Position numbers and translations under genes: made by a program. The notes under the pieces were generated by a model, which was given only the letters and a program-made list of their open reading frames with translations, had not been told where the DNA came from and made no database searches. DNA of 6,082 nucleotides from Candidatus Woesearchaeota archaeon. GTDB taxonomy: Archaea > Nanobdellota > Nanobdellia > Woesearchaeales > GW2011-AR4. This document shows positions 1 through 5,333 of this stretch, in pieces (position 1 is the stretch's first letter; the number at the start of each line of letters is the position of its first letter). The stretch is taken from NCBI GenBank assembly GCA_016185875.1, contig JACPMS010000010.1, positions 1 through 6,082 on the forward strand, in the 5' to 3' direction.

Positions 1-1
1 G

Positions 2-1015
2 GGATTTTCGATTTTGTTTTCTATTGCGTTTATCGCAAGAGTCCTTTCAGGAGCCTTCAAAGGCTTGATGCACAACCCTGTGCCAGATTTGGCTCACGAA
101 GAAAAATTCTCATTAGTTGATTTCGTCAAAAGAATGGACAAGACGAATTACGGGCATTTTGTGATATATATTGTATTGTTTAAGCTTGCTGTCAATCTCG
201 CAGCTCCTTTCTTCGCTGTTTACATGCTGAAGGACTTGGGCTTTAGTTATTTGCAGTTCACATTTATAACTGCTGCCGAGCTTATTGCCAGCTTTGTAAC
301 CATGGGCATTTGGGGCAGGTTGATTGATGCAAGAGGCACAAAATTTGTGCTGTATGTTAGCGGCATGCTTACCCCGCTTATTCCTTTGCTCTGGCTCTTC
401 TCCAGAAGCTTTTATTATTTGATGTTTGTCGAATTATTTTCAGGCATAGCCTGGGCTGGCTTTAACCTAAGCTCTTCCAATTTTATATTTGATGCTGTAA
501 GGCCAGAAAATAGAGTAAGATGCATTGCGTATTACAAGTTCTTTGAGGGCATAGCCGTTTTCTTTGGCGCTTTGCTTGGCGGATTTTTGATAAACTTGAT
601 TCCTGCATGGATATTCATTTCCAGCATCCCGTTTGTGTTTTTGATTTCTGGGGTTTTAAGATTGCTCATCTCACTGGTGTTATTGCCTACATTAAAAGAG
701 GCGAGGCTGATAGAGCTCGGCATAGGCCATTCCTTTTTCAAGAAATTCCTTACAGTAAGGCCAAGCGAAGGGCTTGTATTTGAAGTCATAGGGAAGTACC
801 ACAAGCACGAGGAGGAAAAGCATCATGAAAAACAGCAGTCAAAAATCATGAAGCCAAAAATACCTTCAAAGGAAGACAATGATTTATACAATAAAAAACT
901 TGTCAAGTTCATCGACAAGGGCATTTCACAGAAGAAAGAGCAGCATGAGCTTACTGACATGCACGAGATTGAGCATATAACTGAGGAGATTGAAAAGGGG
1001 AAGGGTAAGAAATGA
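2..1015 (+). CDS. Major facilitator superfamily transporter, C-terminal half (5' end outside window)
   Basis: The frame is open to the left edge, so the start lies upstream; the TTG at 14 is probably not the true start. Counting residues from that TTG, about six hydrophobic segments follow a charged cytoplasmic loop (about 20-47): roughly 48-72, 80-100, 110-130, 133-160, 170-195 and 198-225. This fits helices 7-12 of a 12-helix MFS permease. The loop after the second of these reads GRLIDARGTKFVL, the MFS motif-A-like signature (GxLaDrxGrk) between helices 8 and 9. The substrate cannot be told. After the last helix comes a roughly 100-residue cytoplasmic tail rich in Lys, Glu and His, longer than is usual for MFS proteins. 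Arginine codons are all AGA/AGG, matching ftsZ. It ends 17 nt from the end of the convergent gene. The family is fairly sure; the function is unknown. Confidence 0.8.
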   Translation, partial: GFSILFSIAFIARVLSGAFKGLMHNPVPDLAHEEKFSLVDFVKRMDKTNYGHFVIYIVLFKLAVNLAAPFFAVYMLKDLGFSYLQFTFITAAELIASFVTMGIWGRLIDARGTKFVLYVSGMLTPLIPLLWLFSRSFYYLMFVELFSGIAWAGFNLSSSNFIFDAVRPENRVRCIAYYKFFEGIAVFFGALLGGFLINLIPAWIFISSIPFVFLISGVLRLLISLVLLPTLKEARLIELGIGHSFFKKFLTVRPSEGLVFEVIGKYHKHEEEKHHEKQQSKIMKPKIPSKEDNDLYNKKLVKFIDKGISQKKEQHELTDMHEIEHITEEIEKGKGKK

Positions 1016-1032
1016 ATAAAATTTGTAATGGA

Positions 1033-1767
1033 TTACAGCCTAACATGTTTCATAAAAGCATTAAGTTCTCCGTAACCCAATTTTCTTAAATCAAAACTCA
1101 CCTCCCTTATTGCACTATACATACCCTTCTCAGATTTTCCACCAATTTTTATGCCTATTATAGGATGACGACCTTCTTTCAAAGCCCTTTCAGAAGAAAA
1201 GCGACCATTCCAAGTATTGAGGTAATTAGTCTCTGCCACACCATGCGCTGACTTATAGCGACATACATATTGTTCAATAGAACTACGCAAAAGCATACTT
1301 GACTCAACTTCAATTATTTCCCAATCCAAATCAACCGGTTTTTTGAAATATATATGTGCTTCATTTTTAAGCGTACTTCCCGGGATTGGAGTTCGCTGAA
1401 GTAAAAACATACCCTGTTCTCCAAGGCTAACTTTTCGGTTACGATAGGAAAATACTAACTTAAACGGTTCATAATCAAGCTCCAAAACAATAAGGTCTCC
1501 ACAGAAATATCCTACTTGATGCCAAATAAAAGAACTTGCATCATAAATTTTATTTCCAGAAATAGTTCTCACCGCACTTGAACCAGTAGGAACGGGCAAT
1601 TGTTCAAATAATGTTAAGAACTGCATTCTTTTTTGAGCTAATTCTTCTCGTGAATCTACAGATTCAGCTCTTTCTCCAATAATGAATGGGTTTATAAAGT
1701 GACCAATTCCCCTCAAGAACCTTTTATATGGCACAATAAATGCTTTAAGATCTTCTTCTAAACCCAT
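1033..1767 (-). CDS. Uncharacterised 244-residue soluble protein
   Basis: I do not recognise this protein. It begins MGLEEDLKAFIVPYKRF and has no signal peptide or membrane helix, so it is probably cytoplasmic. The first 60 or so residues look helical and charged. The middle (about 85-150) has alternating hydrophobic residues with Gly and Pro, as in a beta-rich domain. The C-terminal third is mixed and ends in a likely helix. Two cysteines (in YFCGD and YVCRY) form no metal-binding pattern. The ATG is supported by a TATA-like TTTATAAA about 26 nt upstream, which predicts a leaderless mRNA. Eight of 17 arginine codons are CGN and most glutamines are CAA, unlike the flanking transporter and ftsZ, which suggests acquisition from elsewhere. 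It is monocistronic, convergent with the transporter and divergent from the zinc-ribbon gene. Confidence 0.75.
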   Translation of the reverse strand: MGLEEDLKAFIVPYKRFLRGIGHFINPFIIGERAESVDSREELAQKRMQFLTLFEQLPVPTGSSAVRTISGNKIYDASSFIWHQVGYFCGDLIVLELDYEPFKLVFSYRNRKVSLGEQGMFLLQRTPIPGSTLKNEAHIYFKKPVDLDWEIIEVESSMLLRSSIEQYVCRYKSAHGVAETNYLNTWNGRFSSERALKEGRHPIIGIKIGGKSEKGMYSAIREVSFDLRKLGYGELNAFMKHVRL

Positions 1768-1789
1768 AAATGAAGGGGAAGGTTGTCTT

Positions 1790-1797
1790 TTTATAAA
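1790..1797 (-). promoter_or_regulatory. TATA box for the 244-residue gene
   Basis: TTTATAAA is centred 26-27 nt upstream of the ATG at 1767 on the minus strand. Archaeal transcription starts about 25 nt downstream of the TATA centre, so the transcript should begin at or beside the start codon. There is no Shine-Dalgarno site before the ATG, which agrees with a leaderless message. Confidence 0.6.
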
Positions 1798-1857
1798 TGT
1801 TATTCTGACTGTTATCGTTCCAGTGTAACAAATTTATTGCTGTAAAACCGCAAATTA

Positions 1858-1865
1858 TTTATAAT
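1858..1865 (+). promoter_or_regulatory. TATA box for the zinc-ribbon gene
   Basis: TTTATAAT, preceded by an A-rich stretch, lies about 36 nt before the ATG at 1897. This predicts transcription starting near 1886 with a leader of about 11 nt. It favours the ATG at 1897 over the TTG at 1885, which would sit at or before the transcript start. Confidence 0.5.
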
Positions 1866-1896
1866 TCCCAATCATAAGTGTTCCTTGGGATTAAAA

Positions 1897-2235
1897 ATGC
1901 CACTGACTTCATTATACACATGCTCAAGATGCAAGAGAGAATTTAATTTTGACAATATCAAATACGATGAAAACAATAAGCTGATTTGCATTGAATGCCT
2001 AGGCAAGCAGAAAACAATAGAGAAAAAGGAAAAACTAAGCATTGAAAAAGCAGAAGAAGGCGAAGCAATAAAATTCATTTGCGTAAGCTGCCGCTTCAAG
2101 TTCTCTGTCAGAAAAGGATCTCCAAAGGCTGTCAAGTGCCCCTACTGCGGCAAGACAAGACTGATGCTTGTCAAGAAATATAAAGACGAGAACGATTTGA
2201 TTAAGGATTCTGCGGACCCAAGGTTTGATTATTGA
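1897..2235 (+). CDS. Small protein with two zinc ribbons
   Basis: A 112-residue protein starting MPLTSLYTCSRCK. It carries two four-cysteine metal sites. The first is C9xxC12 with C31xxC34, in the contexts CSRC and CIEC. The second is C62xxC65 with C81xxC84, in the contexts CVSC and CPYCG. A Lys/Glu-rich linker (about 36-57) separates them, and a charged tail ends DPRFDY. Each set is the usual zinc-ribbon (rubredoxin-knuckle) arrangement, so the protein probably binds two zinc ions and acts through nucleic acid or protein contacts; the sequence does not say which. I chose the ATG at 1897 rather than the in-frame TTG at 1885 because of promoter geometry. Its last 59 nt are partly duplicated beyond hicA (2708-2753). 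No T-run follows the stop; the hicB promoter begins almost at once. Confidence 0.8.
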   Translation: MPLTSLYTCSRCKREFNFDNIKYDENNKLICIECLGKQKTIEKKEKLSIEKAEEGEAIKFICVSCRFKFSVRKGSPKAVKCPYCGKTRLMLVKKYKDENDLIKDSADPRFDY

Positions 2236-2238
2236 GAA
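2180..2238 (+). repeat. Direct repeat, left copy (3' end of the zinc-ribbon gene)
   Basis: An 11-nt block (ATAAAGACGAG, 2180-2190) and a 25-nt block (2214-2238), the latter covering the gene's TGA stop, both recur exactly at 2708-2718 and 2729-2753. A further ATTCT (2207-2211) also matches just before the 25-nt block. This copy is intact and in frame within the gene. The right copy is 13 nt shorter. Confidence 0.85.
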
Positions 2239-2244
2239 CAAAAG

Positions 2245-2253
2245 TTATATATA
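2245..2253 (+). promoter_or_regulatory. TATA box for hicBA
   Basis: TTATATATA is centred 27 nt before the hicB ATG at 2276, with the purine-rich GAACAAAAG just upstream as a possible BRE. The predicted transcript starts at the start codon (leaderless). The promoter lies only about 10 nt after the zinc-ribbon stop codon, so hicBA has its own promoter. Confidence 0.65.
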
Positions 2254-2275
2254 GCACTTTATTAACATATTACAT

Positions 2276-2488
2276 ATGAAATACAGAATAATACTGGAAC
2301 AGGACGAAGATGGAATCTTTGTGGCGGAATGCCCTTCTTTGCCTGGCTGCATATCCCAAGGAAAGAGCAGGAAAGAGGCTCTGAAAAATATCAAGGATGC
2401 TATTGAAGGGTATTTGGAAAGCCTCAAAAAGCATAACGAGCCAGTCCCCCCTTCTATCCAAGAAGAAATGGTAGAAGTAAATGCCTAA
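2276..2488 (+). CDS. hicB: HicB-family antitoxin (short form)
   Basis: A 70-residue protein of the HicB/UPF0150 family. The opening MKYRIILEQDEDGIFVAECPSL gives the beta-strand start of the truncated RNase H-like fold. The family hallmark LPGCISQGKSREEA-type turn is present here as LPGCISQGKSRKEA, followed by the helix KNIKDAIEGYLESLKK. The family neutralises the HicA mRNA interferase by direct binding. This version stops soon after the fold and has no ribbon-helix-helix or HTH domain, so DNA-binding autoregulation by HicB itself is not evident. It overlaps hicA by 8 nt (2481-2488), which suggests translational coupling. The antitoxin-first order is the reverse of the classical Escherichia coli hicAB. 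The start is set by ATG position and TATA spacing. Confidence 0.9.
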   Translation: MKYRIILEQDEDGIFVAECPSLPGCISQGKSRKEALKNIKDAIEGYLESLKKHNEPVPPSIQEEMVEVNA

Positions 2489-2711
2489 GCTTCCAACTAT
2501 TTCTGGAAAAGATTTGATTAAGGCTTTTACTGGGATTGGTTACAAAATTGACCATCAAACTGGCAGTCATATAATTCTTAGGAATAGCACGCCACCACAT
2601 AGAAGATTAACAGTTCCTAACCACAAAGAAATTGCAAAAGGAACTTTAAGGGCGATTATAAGGCAAGCTGGACTTTCAAGAGAAGAATTTTTTGAGCTTT
2701 TGGGAAAATAA
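2481..2711 (+). CDS. hicA: HicA-family mRNA interferase toxin
   Basis: A 76-residue HicA/YcfA-family toxin with a double-stranded-RNA-binding-like fold. The family pattern is complete: the N-terminal helix SGKDLIKAFTGIGY, then the GSH motif with the catalytic-type His30 (TGSHIILR), the strand RRLTVPNHKE, and the C-terminal AKGTLRAIIRQAGLSREEF helix. HicA toxins cleave mRNA and halt translation until HicB sequesters them. Length and motifs are intact, so the toxin is probably functional. Its ATG lies inside the hicB end (ATGCCTAA overlap). Its stop codon falls inside the 11-nt block of the right-hand direct repeat, so the 3' end of hicA and the duplicated tail are joined without a spacer. Confidence 0.92.
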   Translation: MPKLPTISGKDLIKAFTGIGYKIDHQTGSHIILRNSTPPHRRLTVPNHKEIAKGTLRAIIRQAGLSREEFFELLGK

Positions 2712-2753
2712 AGACGAGTAAATTCTATGGACCCAAGGTTTGATTATTGAGAA
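2708..2753 (+). repeat. Direct repeat, right copy (decayed duplicate of the zinc-ribbon 3' end)
   Basis: It matches the end of the zinc-ribbon gene: 11 of 11 at 2708-2718 and 25 of 25 at 2729-2753, with ATTCT shared at 2722-2726 and a net loss of 13 nt between the blocks. It no longer belongs to a zinc-ribbon reading frame. The left block contains the hicA stop, and the right block contains the stop codon of the opposing 159-residue gene. Confidence 0.85.
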
Positions 2754-3223
2754 TCGTCTGGGTTTGAAGAAGATAGGCGATTTATACTCATTTGTGGTAT
2801 CACTCTACATAGTGTGTCTGGCCCCATATCTCGTTGAAATCTCTTAAATTCAAATGAACCATCATCTTTAAGAGTGTAATCTGCTATACCGTATTCACCG
2901 TCCACAATAACACCCCTAAAATGTCTTATTTTCTTAACTGTACGCCAAGCAGTTTCCTGTCCCATAATGTCATCAGAATAAAGTCCATGTGCCTGCATTG
3001 GAACTTGGGAACCTATCTCAACATTCTCCAAATATTTCTTACCCGGTTCAACAGATGAATTTCTAAAAAAAGGTTCTGAAAAAATTAAATCACGAAACAT
3101 CTCTTTGTGTATCGGTGGTGCATTTGCCAAATCTTCTAGAAAGTTGTAACGTGGAACCGCTGCCCTTCTTAAATCATCTAGAGTTCTATAGGGTGGAAAA
3201 TCCCCGATTGTTTTGATATCCAT
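2744..3223 (-). CDS. Uncharacterised 159-residue protein
   Basis: I do not recognise this protein. It begins MDIKTIGDFPPYRTLDDLRRA and has no membrane helix or signal peptide. The first half is helical and Pro/Phe-rich (PPIHKEMFRDLIF). The middle carries the segment MGQETAWRTVKKIRHFRGVIVDGEYGIADYTL, split here only for description, which reads as a helix followed by beta strands with a Gly-rich turn. The single cysteine (TLCRV) gives no metal site. A strong TATA sits 26 nt before the ATG, so a leaderless mRNA is expected. Five of 13 arginine codons are CGN, unlike ftsZ (1 of 15), which suggests foreign origin. It converges with hicA, with 32 nt between the stops, and its own stop lies in the duplicated zinc-ribbon tail. 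Its C-terminus may therefore have been set by the rearrangement. Confidence 0.72.
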   Translation of the reverse strand: MDIKTIGDFPPYRTLDDLRRAAVPRYNFLEDLANAPPIHKEMFRDLIFSEPFFRNSSVEPGKKYLENVEIGSQVPMQAHGLYSDDIMGQETAWRTVKKIRHFRGVIVDGEYGIADYTLKDDGSFEFKRFQRDMGPDTLCRVIPQMSINRLSSSNPDDSQ

Positions 3224-3243
3224 ATCCTTAATTCATTACAACC

Positions 3244-3254
3244 TTATATATAAA
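3244..3254 (-). promoter_or_regulatory. TATA box for the 159-residue gene
   Basis: On the minus strand this reads TTTATATATAA, centred 26 nt before the ATG at 3223. It contains the same 9-mer TTATATATA as the hicB promoter. The geometry predicts a leaderless transcript, and no ribosome binding site precedes the start. Confidence 0.62.
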
Positions 3255-3454
3255 TCTTTCTAATTTTCACTACTTGTTAATAGTATAGTTTTTTGGAATT
3301 TAAGCGTATTTTTATTTTCAATATAGAAAAAATTAACTTTTTGCTTAAATATCGAGAGTATACCAGTATACAAAATAGTAATATTTATATACTAGTTCAT
3401 ATATTGACAACACTCCAATTTTAAAAAACTTAATCAAAATAGCTAAAAAAGTCT
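3255..3454 (+). promoter_or_regulatory. AT-rich upstream region of ftsZ with repeated AGTATA sites
   Basis: This stretch of about 200 nt has no credible coding frame. The hexamer AGTATA occurs at 3282-3287, 3357-3362 and 3365-3370, and inverted (TATACT) at 3388-3393. The middle two form a tandem AGTATAC-C-AGTATAC (3357-3371) just upstream of the likely TATA box TTTATATA (3384-3391), and the inverted one overlaps that box. A start near 3412 would give a leader of about 54 nt. A second TATA-like TTTTAAAAAA (3419-3428) would give a leader of about 19 nt. Both leaders would retain the ribosome binding site. The repeated hexamers could be regulator sites, but in such AT-rich DNA chance cannot be excluded. 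Confidence 0.45.
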
Positions 3455-3461
3455 GAGGTGA
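3455..3461 (+). promoter_or_regulatory. Ribosome binding site that fixes the ftsZ start
   Basis: GAGGTGA pairs with the archaeal 16S rRNA 3' end and lies 5 nt before the ATG at 3467. The in-frame GTG at 3458 is part of this site and so is not the start. Confidence 0.8.
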
Positions 3462-3466
3462 AAAGA

Positions 3467-4546
3467 ATGGCAATGGATTTTGTTATTGAAAGCGCACTAA
3501 AACAACAGGTTGCGCAAAACGATGATTTGCAGGTAGGCCATGCTAATATTAAGGTTATTGGCTGTGGCGGAGCTGGCAGCAATATGGTGAGCTGGCTTTA
3601 CAGGAAAGGCATAAGGGGTGCTGAAATTATAGCATGCAATACAGACAAGCAGCATCTTGAAATCACAGAATCTGACAAGCGATTTCTAATTGGGAGAGAG
3701 CTTACAAGAGGGCTAGGCTGCGGAGGCTTTCCCGACAAGGGAAGCAAGGCTGCACAGGAAAACATCCAGGAAATAAAGGATGTTCTAAAAGGCTCTGATA
3801 TGGTTTTTGTCTGCGCTGGCATGGGAGGCGGCACAGGAACAGGCGCTGCTCCGGTAGTCGCGCAAGTGGCAAAGGATTCAGGCGCTATTGTAATTGGAAC
3901 AGTTACAATGCCATTCAAGATTGAAAGGGCAAGGATTGACAAGGCAGAATTTGGCTTGCAGCAATTAAGACAGACCTCAGACACTGTTATTGTAATTGAT
4001 AACAATAGGCTGGTAAACATTGCAGGAAACTTGCCAGTTCAGCAGGCTTTTGCAGTTGCCAATGAGCTCGTATCAACTATGATAAGGGGAATTGTAGAGA
4101 CAATAGCGGTTCCTTCACTAGTTAACCTAGACTATGCTGATGTCAAAGCCATAATGCAGGACGGCGGAGTTGCTGCAATTGGTGTTGGTGTATCTGACAC
4201 AACAAACAGAGTGGATGAAGCTGTAAAAGGAGCTTTAAGCAACCCATTGCTTGAGATAAGCTACAAAGGAGCAACAGGAGCTTTGATTCATGTTGAAGGA
4301 GGCCCTGACATGACTCTAGACGAAGTCAACAGAATCGGTGAGTTGGTAACAGAATCTCTTGACCAGGATGCAAACGTCATCTGGGGAGCAAGAGTCTCAG
4401 ATAGCATGAAAGGCAAAATCGCTGTTATGACCATCATAACAGGAGTCAACAGCCCATGGATACTTGGCAAAGCAGACAAGAAAACAAGAGTGATTGAAGC
4501 CAAAAGATTCAGCGATGAGCTGGGAATAGATTACTTCACGGATTAA
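3467..4546 (+). CDS. ftsZ: Cell division GTPase FtsZ, archaeal FtsZ2-like
   Basis: A 359-residue tubulin-superfamily GTPase that polymerises into the division ring on the inner face of the membrane. Visible motifs are the nucleotide-binding loop VIGCGGAGSN (30-39), NTD (58-60), the tubulin signature GMGGGTGTGAAP (118-129), and the T7 synergy loop NLDYAD (220-225), which supplies the acidic residues that hydrolyse GTP in the neighbouring subunit. The N-terminal FVIESALKQ, the NNRL, the GATGALIHVEGGPD and the ANVIWGARV segments resemble haloarchaeal FtsZ2 as I remember it rather than FtsZ1; this subtype call is moderate. It ends in a short linker and GIDYFTD, a candidate C-terminal partner-binding peptide. 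All catalytic elements are intact. It leads a rightward cluster with two closely spaced downstream genes. Arginine is 14 of 15 AGA/AGG. Confidence 0.96.
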   Translation: MAMDFVIESALKQQVAQNDDLQVGHANIKVIGCGGAGSNMVSWLYRKGIRGAEIIACNTDKQHLEITESDKRFLIGRELTRGLGCGGFPDKGSKAAQENIQEIKDVLKGSDMVFVCAGMGGGTGTGAAPVVAQVAKDSGAIVIGTVTMPFKIERARIDKAEFGLQQLRQTSDTVIVIDNNRLVNIAGNLPVQQAFAVANELVSTMIRGIVETIAVPSLVNLDYADVKAIMQDGGVAAIGVGVSDTTNRVDEAVKGALSNPLLEISYKGATGALIHVEGGPDMTLDEVNRIGELVTESLDQDANVIWGARVSDSMKGKIAVMTIITGVNSPWILGKADKKTRVIEAKRFSDELGIDYFTD

Positions 4547-4547
4547 A

Positions 4548-4571
4548 TTTTTTTGATTTTATTAATTTTTT
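4548..4571 (+). terminator. T-rich stretch after ftsZ, possible archaeal terminator
   Basis: Two T-runs (seven at 4548-4554, six at 4566-4571) follow the ftsZ stop. Archaeal RNA polymerase can terminate at such T-runs on the non-template strand without a hairpin. It lies only about 12 nt before the next start codon, so it may end part of the ftsZ transcripts, or be simple AT-rich spacer. Confidence 0.4.
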
Positions 4572-4572
4572 C

Positions 4573-4577
4573 GGTGA
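4573..4577 (+). promoter_or_regulatory. Ribosome binding site for the 66-residue gene
   Basis: GGTGA lies 5 nt before the ATG at 4583. It favours that ATG over the in-frame TTG at 4553, whose hydrophobic ILLIF extension would be translated from the T-rich spacer. Confidence 0.6.
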
Positions 4578-4582
4578 GTCCG

Positions 4583-4783
4583 ATGAAAATTTATAAAGGT
4601 GTTTGCTCAGTTGCTCATAGAGGTTCAAAAGTTCAATATACCATTGCCGTTAAGCCAAAGGGGTTTATTGATGTTGAATTTGATAAAGACGCCCTTCAAT
4701 CAATAAATATTGACTTAGGGATCAATGATATAAACCAACTATTACCATTTATTAGAGATCATTTACAAGTAGTTATTGAATAA
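4583..4783 (+). CDS. Small uncharacterised 66-residue protein downstream of ftsZ
   Basis: I do not recognise this protein. It begins MKIYKGVCSVAHRGSKVQYT and looks like a compact alpha/beta domain: strands around YKGVCSV, VQYTIAV and FIDVEF, a helix near DINQLLPFIRDHL, and a closing strand QVVIE. No membrane segment or metal site is seen. Reality is supported by a ribosome binding site at the right distance and tight packing: 36 nt after ftsZ and 16 nt before the next gene. All four glutamines are CAA and the codons are more AT-rich than in ftsZ, so it may be an insertion into the cluster rather than an original member. A division-related role would be only guilt by association. Confidence 0.65.
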   Translation: MKIYKGVCSVAHRGSKVQYTIAVKPKGFIDVEFDKDALQSINIDLGINDINQLLPFIRDHLQVVIE

Positions 4784-4786
4784 ACA

Positions 4787-4793
4787 AAGGTGA
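4787..4793 (+). promoter_or_regulatory. Ribosome binding site for the helical-repeat gene
   Basis: AAGGTGA with a 6-nt spacer before the ATG at 4800 and only 3 nt after the preceding stop. This supports the start and cotranscription with the upstream gene. Confidence 0.65.
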
Positions 4794-4799
4794 ATACGA

Positions 4800-5333
4800 A
4801 TGCCAGTCGACGAAGACAAAATAGTAAAGAAAATGGTGGCTGAAATAGTTGACTCGAATGAAAAGTTTATGAGTCACCCGCAGGATATAGAAAATTTCAA
4901 GAGAATCGTGCCGGTGCTTCTTGAAAAAGGAATTGACAATGTCAACCTTTCAATGTTTGATGAAGTCACAAAGTCAAAGCTTCTTAATGCCTTAGGCGAG
5001 GAATACATAAGAAGAGGCAGCATGAACGATTCTGTCAAGGCTTTTATTCTTGCAGGCAACAGGCAAAGGCTTGTCGAAGTTGGCGAGCATTACGAGGAAG
5101 TCGGCTTGTTTGGCAATGCAATTGACACTTACAGGCTGGCTGACTCAAATGACAAGCTGCTGATTATCGGAAAGAAATGCCTTGAGAACGGGCATTTTGC
5201 CGATGCAATAAAATCTTTCAGGCTCTGCAATGATGTTGAAAGCCTGACTAAGGTTGGAGAAGCACAAGCTTGTGGAAATAGGAGACAAATGCCTCAAGGA
5301 AAGGCAGATTGGATACGCTGCAAAAGCATATGA
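4800..5333 (+). pseudogene. Helical-repeat (TPR-like) protein, N-terminal part up to a frameshift
   Basis: After an N-terminal helical region (1-55), the protein is built of 29-residue helix-turn-helix repeats of the form KLxxIGxxCLxxGxxxxAIKSFxLAxD, resembling tetratricopeptide-type scaffolds that bind other proteins. The landmark glycines fall at residues 66, 95, 124 and 153, exactly 29 apart. The pattern then breaks: from about residue 155 the frame reads a non-homologous tail (AQACGNRRQMPQG...) to a stop at 5331, while the repeat resumes one frame over. The N-terminal part has a good ribosome binding site and follows ftsZ and the 66-residue gene closely, suggesting one operon. With 62 nt restored, the whole gene (4800-5490) would encode about 250 residues. 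Either the gene is broken, or nearly identical repeats were collapsed during assembly. Confidence 0.75.

Noticed and set aside
1015..1840. Imperfect inverted match (AATAAAATTTGT at 1015-1026 and AATAAATTTGT in reverse at 1828-1838) flanking the 244-residue gene
   Set aside because: Eleven bases with a one-base gap in A/T-rich DNA is close to what chance gives, and no transposase or target duplication is present.
1885..1896. TTG start for the zinc-ribbon protein
   Set aside because: It would lie at or before the transcription start predicted from the TATA box, and the ATG at 1897 is only four codons downstream.
3598..4020. 140-residue open frame antisense to ftsZ
   Set aside because: It lies wholly within ftsZ on the other strand, has Cys/Pro/Ser-rich low-complexity composition and no promoter or ribosome site. 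It is a shadow of a conserved gene.
5253..5265. Simple one-base insertion or programmed +1 frameshift in the helical-repeat gene
   Set aside because: Restoring one base would leave an 8-residue repeat, breaking the exact 29-residue phase. No slippery sequence, stimulatory structure or in-frame stop at the shift site is visible.
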